This document shows positions 41,071 through 49,727 of a stretch of DNA of 49,727 nt, piece after piece. The notes under the pieces are model-generated. The model was not told where the DNA came from. It did no database searches and worked only from the letters and a program-made list of their open reading frames with translations. Source of the DNA: Thalassobius sp. I31.1 (lineage in GTDB: Bacteria > Pseudomonadota > Alphaproteobacteria > Rhodobacterales > Rhodobacteraceae); assembly GCF_003031585.1 (NCBI RefSeq), contig NZ_PWAA01000010.1, positions 1 to 49,727 of the forward strand, given 5' to 3'. A program made the position numbers and the translations under genes. Each line of letters starts with the position of its first letter. Within the stretch, counting starts at the first letter, position 1.

Positions 41071-43101
41071 ATGACCATTCAGCAGATCAACAGCTTCGCC
41101 GCCGGCGAATGGATTGCCCCCGGCGCAGGTGCCCGCAATATCGCCTCTGCCGTGACCGGCGACATCATTGCAAGCGCGGGCAACAACGCGCTGGATGTGC
41201 AGGGTATGTTGGATTACGCCCGCAATGTCGGCGGCCCGGCCCTGCGTGCGCTGACCTTCCATGACCGCGCAAAAATGATCAAGGCGCTCGCGCTGGCGAT
41301 CAGCAAGAACAAGCAGGCGCTCTACGATCTCAGCTTTGCCACCGGGGCCACGCAATCAGATCATATGATCGATATTGACGGCGGCATTGGCACGATGTTT
41401 GTCTTTGCCTCCAAAGGGCGTCGCGAAATGCCGGATGGCCATGTGTATCTGGACGGCGAAGTCGAACAACTGTCCCGCCACGGCACATTCATGGGGCAGC
41501 ATATCTGCACGCCTTTGCAAGGTGTCGCCGTGCATATCAACGCGTTTAACTTTCCGGTCTGGGGCATGCTGGAAAAGCTCGCCCCCACCCTTTTGGCCGG
41601 AGTACCTGCGATTGTGAAACCGGCGACCAATTCCTGCTATGTGACGGAACTGGCCGTCAAAATCATGCTCGACAGTGGCATTCTGCCTGCTGGTGCTTTG
41701 CAGCTGGTGTCTGGTGGTCTGGGGGATATGCTGGATCGTCTGACATTGCAGGATGTGGTCAGCTTTACCGGGTCTGCACAGACAGCACTGTCCCTGCGTT
41801 CCGCCCCGCATATTCTTGAAAACTCCATCCGGTTTGTCGCGGAACAGGACAGTCTGAATGCCTCGATCCTGGGTCCGGATGCCGCACCGGGCACGCCGGA
41901 ATTTGATCTGTTTGTCAAAGAAGTCCAGCGTGAGATGACAACAAAGGCCGGTCAGAAATGCACCGCGATCCGCCGCATGATGGTGCCTGAAAACCACGTA
42001 GACGCCGTGATCGAAGCCCTGTCCGCGCGCCTTGATAAAACGCAGATCGGTGATCCGCGTCTGGAAACCACCCGTATGGGCGCGCTGGTGTCTGGCGGGC
42101 AGAAACGGGACGTTCTGGAAAAAGCCGCGATCATTGGGCAGGAAGCCGAACGCGTTTACGGCGACCCCGATAATTTCACCGTTGATGGCGCGGACGCGGA
42201 AAAAGGCGCATTTGTGCCGCCGATGCTGTTCCATTGCGCAAACCCCGACAGTGCCGAACGCGTGCATGACACCGAAGCCTTTGGCCCCGTGTCCACCATC
42301 ATGGGCTACCGCGATGTCGATCACGCGATTGAACTGGTGAACAAGGGGCAAGGGTCGCTTGTCGCCTCTGTCATCACCCACGATCCCACCGTTGCACGCG
42401 AAGTTGCCATGGGTGCAGGTGCGTTCCACGGGCGGCTGTATTTCAACAACCGCGACAGTATGAAAGAAAGCACCGGACATGGATCCCCCCTCCCGCATAT
42501 GGTGCATGGCGGACCGGGTCGTGCCGGTGGTGGCGAAGAAATGGGCGGCGTGCGTGGTGTGAAACACTATATGCAACGCACGGCCATTCAGGGCAGCCCG
42601 GATATGCTGTCGGCGATTGGAGATAAATGGGTACCTGGCGCCACGGAAACCACCAACCAGGCGCACCCGTTCACCCGCACATTCCACGATCTGAAAATCG
42701 GCGACACGCTGCACACGGAACCGCGCGTTGTGACCATGGAAGATATTGAACATTTCGCCCATTTCACCGGCGACACTTTCTATGCGCATATGGATGACGC
42801 CGCCGCAAAGCGGAACCCGTTCTTCCCTGGTCGCGTGGCCCATGGCTATCTGTTGTTGTCCTTCGCGGCGGGCATGTTTGTGGAACCCAATGAAGGCCCG
42901 GTTCTTGCGAACACCGGCCTTGATAACCTGCGCTTCATGAAACCAATTGAGGCCGGTGAAACCATCAAAGTGCGCCTGACGGTTAAGAAAAAGACCCCGC
43001 GCAATGAGGAATACGGCGAAGTGCGCTGGCACGTCAGCCTAACCGATGGCGAAGGTGAACTGGCGGCAGAATATGAACTTTTGACCATGAACGCCTATTA
43101 A
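41071..43101 (+). CDS. paaZ: Bifunctional oxepin-CoA hydrolase / semialdehyde dehydrogenase PaaZ
   Basis: A 676-residue fusion. Residues 1 to about 520 are an aldehyde dehydrogenase: the catalytic Cys is in AGQKCTAIRRMMV and the Glu in RFVAEQDSLNASIL. The C-terminal MaoC-type hydratase has FAHFTGDTFYAHMDDAAAKR and NPFFPGRVAHGYLLLSFAAG, supplying Asp and His. It opens the oxepin ring and oxidises the aldehyde to 3-oxo-5,6-dehydrosuberyl-CoA. It follows the P450 remnant by 59 bases and is followed by a hairpin that covers the paaX start. Confidence 0.95.
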   Translation: MTIQQINSFAAGEWIAPGAGARNIASAVTGDIIASAGNNALDVQGMLDYARNVGGPALRALTFHDRAKMIKALALAISKNKQALYDLSFATGATQSDHMIDIDGGIGTMFVFASKGRREMPDGHVYLDGEVEQLSRHGTFMGQHICTPLQGVAVHINAFNFPVWGMLEKLAPTLLAGVPAIVKPATNSCYVTELAVKIMLDSGILPAGALQLVSGGLGDMLDRLTLQDVVSFTGSAQTALSLRSAPHILENSIRFVAEQDSLNASILGPDAAPGTPEFDLFVKEVQREMTTKAGQKCTAIRRMMVPENHVDAVIEALSARLDKTQIGDPRLETTRMGALVSGGQKRDVLEKAAIIGQEAERVYGDPDNFTVDGADAEKGAFVPPMLFHCANPDSAERVHDTEAFGPVSTIMGYRDVDHAIELVNKGQGSLVASVITHDPTVAREVAMGAGAFHGRLYFNNRDSMKESTGHGSPLPHMVHGGPGRAGGGEEMGGVRGVKHYMQRTAIQGSPDMLSAIGDKWVPGATETTNQAHPFTRTFHDLKIGDTLHTEPRVVTMEDIEHFAHFTGDTFYAHMDDAAAKRNPFFPGRVAHGYLLLSFAAGMFVEPNEGPVLANTGLDNLRFMKPIEAGETIKVRLTVKKKTPRNEEYGEVRWHVSLTDGEGELAAEYELLTMNAY

Positions 43102-43117
43102 TCGCACGTAGCATCCT

Positions 43118-43145
43118 CATGCCCCCTGACCTATAAGGGGGCATG
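43118..43145 (+). promoter_or_regulatory. Hairpin covering the paaX start codon
   Basis: CATGCCCCC (43118-43126) pairs perfectly with GGGGGCATG (43137-43145) around TGACCTATAA. The ATG at 43143-43145 and the GGGGG before it are inside the 3' arm, so the structure should block translation until opened. Confidence 0.6.
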
Positions 43146-43982
43146 ACTGTTTCAGACAAAACAACAAACGACATATTCTGTAACGCAGTTGAGGCGCTGA
43201 AAGATCCCCTGCCCCAACGGGTCTGGTCAGTGATTGTGTCACTCTTTGGCGATATTGCCCAGGAGGAAGGCGATCAGATCAGCGGTGTCGCCCTGACGGA
43301 AGTGGGCCGGCTTATGGGCATTCGTTCTGAAGCGATCCGCGTCGCACTCCACCGGCTGCGGAAAGATGGTTGGATAGAAAGTCTGCGTGACGGACGAAGC
43401 AGTATGCATAAGCTGACGGCTGCAGGGCGCGATGCATCCATCAGCGCGACCCCCAAAATCTATGCACGAGAACCAGTGACAACACCCGGCTGGTATATCA
43501 TCTGCACAGACCGCGACCTGCATGGTGACACCGGCAAAACCTTGTTCAGCGCCGGAATTCCCCTGTCCCGAAACAGCTTTCTTGTCGCAGAAAACAAACT
43601 GCCCGACACTGCCAACATGCTGGTGTTTCGTGCCTCACCCGAACATGTGCCGGATTGGGCCCGATCTGAGATTTGCCCTGATGAGTTACAGCAAGCCGCC
43701 GTGACACTGGAAACGTCTTTGCAAAAAGCCAGCTCTTACATAGCAGCCCCCCCGGGTTTCGATGCATTGCAAACGACAGCGCTGCGTACGCTCATCGTCC
43801 ACCGCTGGCGCCGGATTGCTCTTCGTATACCGGATGCACCTGTTTGCTTTTTTCCAAATACCTGGCGAGGTGAAGCATGCCAGAAACTTTCTTCCGGACT
43901 TCTGAATCAGCTACCTGCACCAAATCTGCATGATCTCGAAACGGCTGCATCAGGCTATCGCCACCGGGATCTTTCTGTTTGA
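43143..43982 (+). CDS. paaX: PaaX-family transcriptional repressor
   Basis: A 279-residue PaaX-type regulator. The N-terminal winged helix is at about 20-95 (PLPQRVWSVIVSLFGDIAQE, SEAIRVALHRLRKDGWIESL), and the C-terminal PaaX_C region has LRTLIVHRWRRIALRIPDAP followed by FPNTWRGEACQ. PaaX proteins bind phenylacetyl-CoA and repress paa operons. Having PaaX and a TetR-type PaaR in the same cluster is redundant. It lies 41 bases after paaZ, with its start codon inside a hairpin. Confidence 0.88.
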   Translation: MTVSDKTTNDIFCNAVEALKDPLPQRVWSVIVSLFGDIAQEEGDQISGVALTEVGRLMGIRSEAIRVALHRLRKDGWIESLRDGRSSMHKLTAAGRDASISATPKIYAREPVTTPGWYIICTDRDLHGDTGKTLFSAGIPLSRNSFLVAENKLPDTANMLVFRASPEHVPDWARSEICPDELQQAAVTLETSLQKASSYIAAPPGFDALQTTALRTLIVHRWRRIALRIPDAPVCFFPNTWRGEACQKLSSGLLNQLPAPNLHDLETAASGYRHRDLSV

Positions 43983-44540
43983 GCGTCAGCGTCGCATCTG
44001 CAGCCCATATAAGCATCTGACGCGACCTATACCATCATAACATACCACCCCAAAGCCGAAGCCTCTGTAATCATGTGTAAATTTTCGCAGTCTTTTTTGT
44101 TTACGGCTTCACCATCAGAATCCACTCAGGCGTCAGACGCATCCCGCCCCAAGTTTCAAAAAGGCGGGCGGTCCTGAGACCTATGAAGATCCGGACTTGT
44201 GTTGCACCTGAGGAACCAAATTTTTCAGAGATTTATCTTTGATGTTCCCAACCCGGCTCTGTCTGCGCCAACAGATGATATTGATCTTGTCGCGTTTATG
44301 CTTACGACATTCCCGCCCCTAACGATGAATTACGAGAACCGCTCGAAACCGACGCTGATCCGGGATCAAATTCGTGAGAATGACGGATAAGGTTGAAAGA
44401 TCAATGTGCATCCTGGCGAAAAACCTGCCGGGATGTGCATGGCATTTACCTGAGGGCTGACATCCCGTCAGGGTGCATCAGATCCGGAAGGCGCGATACT
44501 GAAGAAATGGGATCACCTGCGTGTAGGTGATCCCAAAACA
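43983..44540. other. 558-base gap between paaX and the RTX hydrolase gene
   Basis: I see no gene that can be supported. A TTG-started frame at 44199-44390 (63 codons) has no ribosome site or family signal, and adjoining frames read like broken coding DNA. The right end holds the terminator of the RTX gene. Confidence 0.5.
44509..44534 (-). terminator. Hairpin terminator after the RTX hydrolase gene
   Basis: GGGATCACCT (44509-44518) and AGGTGATCCC (44525-44534) form a perfect 10-base stem with a 6-base loop, just past the minus-strand stop. The minus strand then reads ATTTCTTC. Confidence 0.8.
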
Positions 44541-46460
44541 TCAGGCAAAGATAAAGTCGTTTGTGTCTATCTGGCACATATCGATGTTTTCCAGGGTTAT
44601 TACATCACCATGGCCATAAGAAAGTTCGACGTCAGACCCGACCTGCGTAAGGTGCAGATCGTCCGGATTGACCGACGTAAACACCAGGCTGTCGATCGCG
44701 CTGAAATCTGTCACGACATCCGCACCGTCACCGCTCTGAAAGACAAACTGATCCGCCCCCCGGCCACCGGTTAAAACGTCGTCGCCTGCGCCGCCTTCCA
44801 ACACATCTGCACCGCGACCACCAAAGAGAAGATCCATCCCTCCGTCGCCTGCAATCATATCATCGCCACGGCCGCCGTTCAGTATGTCGTTGCCTGCCCC
44901 ACCTTTCAGATCATCGTCACCCCGGCCGCCCCGGATCACGTCATTCCCATCGCCGCCAGACAGTTGGTCATCACCACGCCCACCGCGCAGCACGTCGTTG
45001 CCAGCCCCGCCATCGATCTGGTCATCTCCGCGTCGGCCAATCAGAACATCGTTCCCATCACCGCCATCAATACGGTCGCCACCATGTCCGCCACGCAGGA
45101 CATCATTGCCGTCTTGCCCGATCAGGTGATTGTCAGAAGTCCGCGCGGCCCAGGCGTCTTGCAGCACATTAAAACTGTCACCGGCGTCATCCGCGATAAA
45201 CAATGTGGATCCGTCACTGAATGTAAATTGCCCTGTGTCGATCTCTGACATCGGCTGATCAAGTGAGATGCTGACAGACCCTACTGAAATCTCAGTTGTC
45301 GGCCCATCAGGTGTTTCGATTTCAGTTACATCAAGATCAGCAGCGGTTCCCATAACTTCGATCTCATCGGCGGTGATGTCGAAACTCATCCAACCTGCAT
45401 CGGTCAGCACAGCTTCAAAGATCTCCAGAACAACGTCTTCGGGATTGGCTTCGAAATGTGATCCGGCAACGGACACGATGGTGCCGCTTTCAACATGCAC
45501 CAGGGTGACCGTCGCGTGGCCCAGGGTGCTGCCCGCATGTCCAACAAAATTCTGACCCTGCACAGACAGGGAAAACAAACCAAGACCGACACCATTGGGA
45601 TCCGGCGTACCATCAGGTGCCAGAAAACCTGTCATTTCCTCCAGCATTTCAGGCGGAAGCAACGTCTGGGACACAAGAAGCGCATCCATGAATTGGATCA
45701 TATCGCCTATGGTTGCCACCACGCCACCGGCGCCGGACAGTTCAATTGGGATGTCGGTGACCTCGGTTGCTACACCATCACCCAGATCAATATAACCGCT
45801 CAGCTGTCCATCAACAGATGTCAGCCCGTCCATCACGGCGCTGTCCATCCCGACCGCATCAAAGATCCGGGTTTGAAATTCATCGGCCAGGGTTTGACCT
45901 GTGACGCCTTCGATCAGTTTCTCAAGCAACAAATAGTTGGTGTTGGAATAGCTGAAACCTTCGCCCGGTTCAAAATGGGCGGGCTGATCCTGTACGATGC
46001 CCAGAAACACCTCTTTGGTGATGGGGGTGGTGGGATCAGTCAACAGGGCTTCAATATAGGTTGCGCGACCACTTGGGCCTGTCACGTCATCAAAATCCAC
46101 AATGCCCGAACGATGCGAAAGCAGTTCGCGCACCGTTGCCGTATCTGCGTTTGCAATGCCGCCGATCACAGCCGCATCAACATAGGTGGACAGAGGCGCA
46201 TCCAGATCAATCGCACCCTCAGCCGCAAGCTGCATCACAACAGTCGCGGTCATCATCTTGGTTTGTGAGCCAACCTCGACAAGATTATCCGTGCTTGCAG
46301 CAGTACCACTTTCAATATCAACCACGCCGCTGCTTTGGGTCAGCGACAGGCCATCGCGCCAGATTTCAACCAGGACAGCTGGCGCTTTGTTGTTGTCTGC
46401 AAAGGTCTGCACAACGGCCTGGGGCACTTCCGACAGCGCATTGGGATCAAAAACAGTCAT
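44541..46460 (-). CDS. Secreted serine hydrolase (S12/beta-lactamase family) with RTX calcium-binding tail
   Basis: A 639-residue protein. Residues 1-350 are a beta-lactamase/D-Ala-D-Ala carboxypeptidase (S12) domain with SQTK at 65-68 (nucleophile Ser65, Lys68), YSN at 171-173 and HAG at 308-310. From about 446 to 570 there are about 14 glycine-rich GGxGxDxLx nonapeptides that bind Ca2+, followed by a hydrophobic C-terminal signal region ending DTNDFIFA. There is no N-terminal signal peptide, so export is probably by a type I system, which is not in the window. The substrate may be a peptide, an ester or a beta-lactam. It is a single gene with its own terminator. Confidence 0.9.
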   Translation of the reverse strand: MTVFDPNALSEVPQAVVQTFADNNKAPAVLVEIWRDGLSLTQSSGVVDIESGTAASTDNLVEVGSQTKMMTATVVMQLAAEGAIDLDAPLSTYVDAAVIGGIANADTATVRELLSHRSGIVDFDDVTGPSGRATYIEALLTDPTTPITKEVFLGIVQDQPAHFEPGEGFSYSNTNYLLLEKLIEGVTGQTLADEFQTRIFDAVGMDSAVMDGLTSVDGQLSGYIDLGDGVATEVTDIPIELSGAGGVVATIGDMIQFMDALLVSQTLLPPEMLEEMTGFLAPDGTPDPNGVGLGLFSLSVQGQNFVGHAGSTLGHATVTLVHVESGTIVSVAGSHFEANPEDVVLEIFEAVLTDAGWMSFDITADEIEVMGTAADLDVTEIETPDGPTTEISVGSVSISLDQPMSEIDTGQFTFSDGSTLFIADDAGDSFNVLQDAWAARTSDNHLIGQDGNDVLRGGHGGDRIDGGDGNDVLIGRRGDDQIDGGAGNDVLRGGRGDDQLSGGDGNDVIRGGRGDDDLKGGAGNDILNGGRGDDMIAGDGGMDLLFGGRGADVLEGGAGDDVLTGGRGADQFVFQSGDGADVVTDFSAIDSLVFTSVNPDDLHLTQVGSDVELSYGHGDVITLENIDMCQIDTNDFIFA

Positions 46461-46662
46461 TCTCTTTTCCTTCAGTTTTCCGGACGAACCACATGTCGTC
46501 TCTGCCGTGAGTTCAGCCAGAATTTTTCACCCAAGGTGGAGCATCGTGACGGCACGGACAGTGGTTTTGTCCTTGCGTGAGGGGAAGGACATATGAAGGG
46601 CCGCCCCTGCTGTTGGCACTCCATTGCATGTGTTAGGCACAGGAAAACAAACGGAGCCCATA

Positions 46663-47847
46663 ATGGACACAGATGTATTTCAGGTCATTGTGACAGCTAT
46701 GATGTTCGGCATTTCTGCGTTTTGTGCCCTGAACCTCTGGCTCCGGTTTCGAACCCAGGCCCATGGCTGGCCCATCGCGCTGTTTTTCCTGGTGCTTGCC
46801 CTGACGCTGCTGCCTCTGCTGCTTTCAACTCTCGTGCCAGAACCGACAAGCCAGCGTTTTGAGTTTTCAGTTGAGTTTCTGGAGGTGCCGCTGACATTGT
46901 TGCTGGCACCTCTGTTCTGGCTATACGTCCGGGCCCTGTCACAAGAAGATCACCCGCCTTTCACCCCATGGCTTCTGTTACACCTTATTCCACTGGGTCT
47001 GGTGTTGCCGATCTACGGGCTTTTCCTCTGGCTTCCCGTCGATGAGATGCAGGCCATTTCGCAAGGGCTAAACCCAGAGACCTCAGCAGGCCTGTTTGTA
47101 TTTTCCGGCTTCATGTTTGCAAATGTGATATTCTATCTGCAGATCGGTGCCTATCTGGTCCCTTCCCTTATCGCGCTGCACAGGTTTCGTAACCGCCTGA
47201 AAGATCTGTTTGCCAGTACCGAAGATCGTGAAATGCGGTGGCTGTGGGGACTGACCATGACTGCATCACTGTTCTGGCTCAGCGGTGTTCTGCGGGTGCT
47301 TCTGGTTCTGTCCGGTGTGTCCTGGTTTGAAGAAACGACCGCGTCACTTTATGTCAGTGCGGCTTTCACAGTGCCGTTTATCTGGGTACTTGCAACCTGG
47401 AGCCTGCGCCAACAGCCTGGCTTAAAAAGACATCTTTCGCCGGAAGTTCCACAGATAGTGCACAACGTCGAAACACAGGGAAAATATGCAAAATCTGCAC
47501 TTGAAGAAACGCAGGCGCACCGTATCAGGGAAAAAATTGAAAAGGCGATGTCCCAGGATCTGCTTTACCGCAATCCGAATCTGTCGCTCTGGGATCTGGC
47601 ACAGCACATCGGCGTGACTTCAAACTATGTGTCGCAGACGCTGAATGACACAATCGGGGCGCGGTTCTTCGACTATATCAACAGCTGGCGCATCCGGGCC
47701 GCAGTTGAGCAAATGCGCACCAGTGATGCGACCATTCTGATCATCACATATGACGCCGGCTTTAATTCACGCTCTGCTTTTTACAGGGCGTTCAAACGCG
47801 AGATGAAAGAAACACCAACAGAATTCCGTCGACGTCTGGGACAATAA
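46663..47847 (+). CDS. Membrane-bound AraC-family transcriptional regulator
   Basis: A 394-residue regulator. The first ~260 residues contain about seven membrane segments (AMMFGISAFCALNLWLRF, FFLVLALTLLPLLLSTLV, then TLLLAPLFWLYVRAL). The C-terminal AraC double HTH spans about 290-390, with LSLWDLAQHIGVTSNYVSQT and ILIITYDAGFNSRSAFYRAF (second HTH). Such proteins sense a membrane signal and act on DNA close to the membrane. The start at 46663 has GAGCCC before it. It is divergent from the RTX hydrolase gene by 202 bases and may regulate it; that is inference. Confidence 0.88.
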   Translation: MDTDVFQVIVTAMMFGISAFCALNLWLRFRTQAHGWPIALFFLVLALTLLPLLLSTLVPEPTSQRFEFSVEFLEVPLTLLLAPLFWLYVRALSQEDHPPFTPWLLLHLIPLGLVLPIYGLFLWLPVDEMQAISQGLNPETSAGLFVFSGFMFANVIFYLQIGAYLVPSLIALHRFRNRLKDLFASTEDREMRWLWGLTMTASLFWLSGVLRVLLVLSGVSWFEETTASLYVSAAFTVPFIWVLATWSLRQQPGLKRHLSPEVPQIVHNVETQGKYAKSALEETQAHRIREKIEKAMSQDLLYRNPNLSLWDLAQHIGVTSNYVSQTLNDTIGARFFDYINSWRIRAAVEQMRTSDATILIITYDAGFNSRSAFYRAFKREMKETPTEFRRRLGQ

Positions 47848-48065
47848 AGCCCAACCATCAGCAGGCAGGACCTGACATCATCACATAGCAGAATACAAAA
47901 ACGTCAGAAGCTGGAAAACAGATCAACAAATTGGGTGTAACCTGCCCTGGATGTCCCCAGATGTGCATGGGGCTTCGGCCTGAAGACCCAACTTCCCATT
48001 CCGGACCTTGTTGACAATGAGCAAAAGAGAAGGGCAGTTATCCATCAATGTAAAACAGCCAACCG

Positions 48066-48683
48066 GTGAGCGTATTGAACAAATTTGGCCATCTTGAAAC
48101 GCTGCCGCACGGGCCATTTCGCTTTATCGCGCTGGACGTCGAAACCGCGGGTAAATCAGCTGGGGGAATATGCCAGATTGGACTTTGTTTCGCCGATGCT
48201 GCAGGTCATTTACAAACCTATTCCATCCTGGTCGACCCTGAGGAACCTTTTGCCCCGTTCAACACAGAGCTGCATGGGATATCCAGTGACACAGTGGCGG
48301 GGGCCGGGAATTTCCCAACCGTCTATATGGCGCTGTATGATATCCTGAACACCCATTCGCTTATCCAACACAGCACGTTTGATGAAAAAGCCTTAACGGC
48401 GGCTTGCGCACGTTATGATTTGCCCATGGTCACCTCACATTGGACCAACAGTGTCACAATCGCCCGCCAGGCCTGGCCGGAGCTAAAGGGCGCTGGCGGC
48501 CATGGCCTTGCCAACCTCAAAAAACACCTGGGCCTTACGTTTCACCACCATGACGCGGGTGAGGATGCGCGCGCCTCAGCCTCCGTCATCCTGAAGGCCG
48601 AAAAGGTTTTGGGCAAGCCATTGTCGCATCTCACCGTAAACCGTCAGCTGACATTCCAGTTTGAAAACCCGACAAGTAAGTGA
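48066..48683 (+). CDS. DnaQ-like 3'-5' exonuclease (DEDDh)
   Basis: A 205-residue protein of the exonuclease fold. The Exo I motif is FIALDVETAG (Asp24, Glu26), Exo II is around LIQHSTFDEKALTAACARY, and Exo III is FHHHDAGEDARASASV with the His and Asp of the DEDDh type. Proteins of this size act as stand-alone exonucleases in DNA repair or RNA turnover, not as the polymerase III epsilon subunit. The start is GTG at 48066 after AACCGG. It is not in an operon with its neighbours. Confidence 0.85.
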   Translation: MSVLNKFGHLETLPHGPFRFIALDVETAGKSAGGICQIGLCFADAAGHLQTYSILVDPEEPFAPFNTELHGISSDTVAGAGNFPTVYMALYDILNTHSLIQHSTFDEKALTAACARYDLPMVTSHWTNSVTIARQAWPELKGAGGHGLANLKKHLGLTFHHHDAGEDARASASVILKAEKVLGKPLSHLTVNRQLTFQFENPTSK

Positions 48684-48832
48684 CTTCAAACCACCCTGCC
48701 CTGCTCCCAATCCATTGCCTGCACATGCGCCCAAACTCAATCAAGAGGCGAACTCACTCCATTCTCCGAGCATAGCAGAGGGTCACTTCATGGGGGAGGA
48801 TCAGCCTTGCAAAACCCTCCCGGAACGTCGCG

Positions 48833-49678
48833 TCAGGCCATTTCTTTCACAACCGCCAGAAGTTTTGCGACTTCGCCTTCGCTGTTGTAGTGGCACAAAG
48901 AAATCCGCACACAATCCGGCAAACCAAGCGGATTAAGAACATTGCCGCTATAGTGATCTGCTTTGCGGGTATGGGTTCGGATGCCTTCCTGGTTCAGTGC
49001 TTCAACCACATCCGGGGATTCCATTCCCTTCACCACGATTGACACCAGCCCTTCACGCGCCGGATTATCTTCACCCGCCAGGATCTGAACATGTTCCATA
49101 TCTTTGAGACCCGGCAGATTGCCGGTTCCATTGATCATCGCATCGGTCAGATGGGTTTCATAAGCGTGGATCGCGCGCCCGGCGGCTTCAATGCGTTTGC
49201 GAGGGTCTGTTTCTTCAGACACCTCACCGCCAAGCCAGTCGAAATATTCCACCACATCAGACACAGTCGCGAAACTGCCACTGTCCCTTGTGCCGAATTC
49301 CCAGCCTGTCGCGGGCGCATCGATCAGCATGTCATGTGGCATGGCGGATAGTTTATCGGAAATCCAGGCGATGCCATACCCATGGCGGGAAAACACTTTG
49401 TAGGGTGAGATCACATAGCCGTCGACATTGTAGGCATCCAGATCCAGCTGCCCATGGGCTGCATGCTGAATGCCGTCCACGATGATCAGACACTCCGGTG
49501 CCACCGCGCGGATCGCTTTGGAAATCGCGGCCACATCCATACCCATGCCGGTGACGGGCGAAGCATGCAAGATCGTTGCCACCGCCACATCCGGGGTCAT
49601 CAGGGCGGCGTAATCCTCAGCGGTCACCAGACCGGTTGCATCGTTATGGGTGTGAATTGGCATGCAAAAGTGACCCAC
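48833..49678 (-). pseudogene. Aminotransferase class V-fold protein, N-terminus removed by an IS end
   Basis: The 281-codon frame matches the C-terminal two thirds of a PLP-dependent class V aminotransferase or cysteine desulfurase-like enzyme: ILHASPVTGMGMDVAAI, the PLP pyridine-binding Asp in IIVDGIQHAAHGQLD, and the Schiff-base Lys in VISPYKVFSRHGYG. Native sequence begins at about MPIHTHNDATG; the first five codons (MGHFC) come from the adjoining IS-like end at 49669. Intact relatives are about 380 residues, so roughly 100 N-terminal residues are lost. It is probably non-functional. Confidence 0.72.
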
Positions 49679-49727
49679 TTAGGTGGGTTATGATCATTTA
49701 AAATTGACCCACCTGTTTTGTTAACGT
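49669..49727. mobile_element. Partial insertion-sequence end (IS21-like terminal repeats)
   Basis: TGACCCACTT (49671) and TGACCCACCT (49705) are near-repeats 34 bases apart, with the palindrome ACCCACTTAGGTGGGT between 49673 and 49688. Short multiple repeats at the tip are typical of IS21-family ends. No transposase frame is visible before the window ends, so the family name is tentative. Confidence 0.5.

Noticed and set aside
41356-43032. Long minus-strand frame of 558 codons
   Set aside because: Antisense shadow of paaZ, produced by high GC codon bias; no protein family features.
44199-44390. 63-codon plus-strand frame
   Set aside because: TTG start, no ribosome site, no family signal; kept only as part of an unassigned gap.
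44750-45130. Regular short DNA repeats resembling a CRISPR array
   Set aside because: They are the codons of RTX nonapeptides in the hydrolase gene; unit length and variation follow the protein, and no cas genes are present.
47452-47510. TGCAC-like words inside the AraC gene similar to the phased arrays
   Set aside because: They are within coding sequence, not in 11-base phase and not near a promoter.

Overview
The window looks like chromosomal DNA of a marine alphaproteobacterium of the order Rhodobacterales (Roseobacter group). The evidence is the gene content: an FYDLN-type acidic protein, a TupBCA tungstate importer, a TRAP transporter, an aerobic phenylacetate (paa) cluster in roseobacter style, a PACE efflux protein, and a sulfide/persulfide oxidation operon. 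This assignment rests on recognised protein families, not on a search.

Layout. 1-570: remnant of a Mu-like phage gp28 (terminase) gene. 781-856: tRNA-Ala(GGC). 996-3757: FYDLN protein, a fluoroacetate-dehalogenase-like hydrolase, a YgjP-type metalloprotease-like protein and a GntR regulator. 3813-8854: a small exported protein, the tungstate ABC importer, a polytopic membrane protein and a leucine-rich-repeat protein. 9485-15522: a small SMP-like protein, then an exosortase, a VIT/VWA surface protein with a PEP-type sorting tail, and an OmpR-type two-component pair, apparently a self-contained protein-sorting locus. 15557-19403: a tightly coupled large serine recombinase - ParB - ParB operon with a divergent small HTH protein. 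19933-26339 (minus strand): a phosphodiesterase-family protein, a SulP transporter, an SQR-type enzyme fused to a phosphatase-like domain, persulfide dioxygenase, a DUF2892-type protein and a Crp/Fnr regulator. 26576-43982: a large phenylacetate island with paaJ, paaABCDE, a PaaA-like ferritin-fold paralogue, paaK, paaI, paaG, a TetR (PaaR-like) regulator, a TRAP DctPQM system, a P450 with an internal deletion, paaZ and a PaaX-type regulator. A GNAT gene and a MarR/PACE efflux pair are interleaved. 44541-49678: an RTX-tailed serine hydrolase, a membrane AraC regulator, a DnaQ-type exonuclease, and a class V aminotransferase truncated by what looks like an IS end at the window edge.

How the genes work together. 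PaaK activates phenylacetate to phenylacetyl-CoA, PaaABCDE epoxidises the ring, PaaG isomerises the epoxide to the oxepin, PaaZ opens and oxidises it, PaaJ does the thiolysis and PaaI rescues CoA. The TRAP system between paaG and paaZ is a candidate importer. paaF and paaH are not in the window. The sulfide operon oxidises sulfide to persulfide and sulfite, and SulP may move the resulting anions.

The signals most worth a second look are: the recombinase-ParB-ParB-HTH module; a perfectly tiled four-helix junction between paaA and paaB; TGCAC half-sites phased at 11 bp before the exosortase and tungstate operons; a TetR gene that seems to have only a CTG start; a paaX start codon buried in a hairpin; and the P450 with its heme region deleted in frame.
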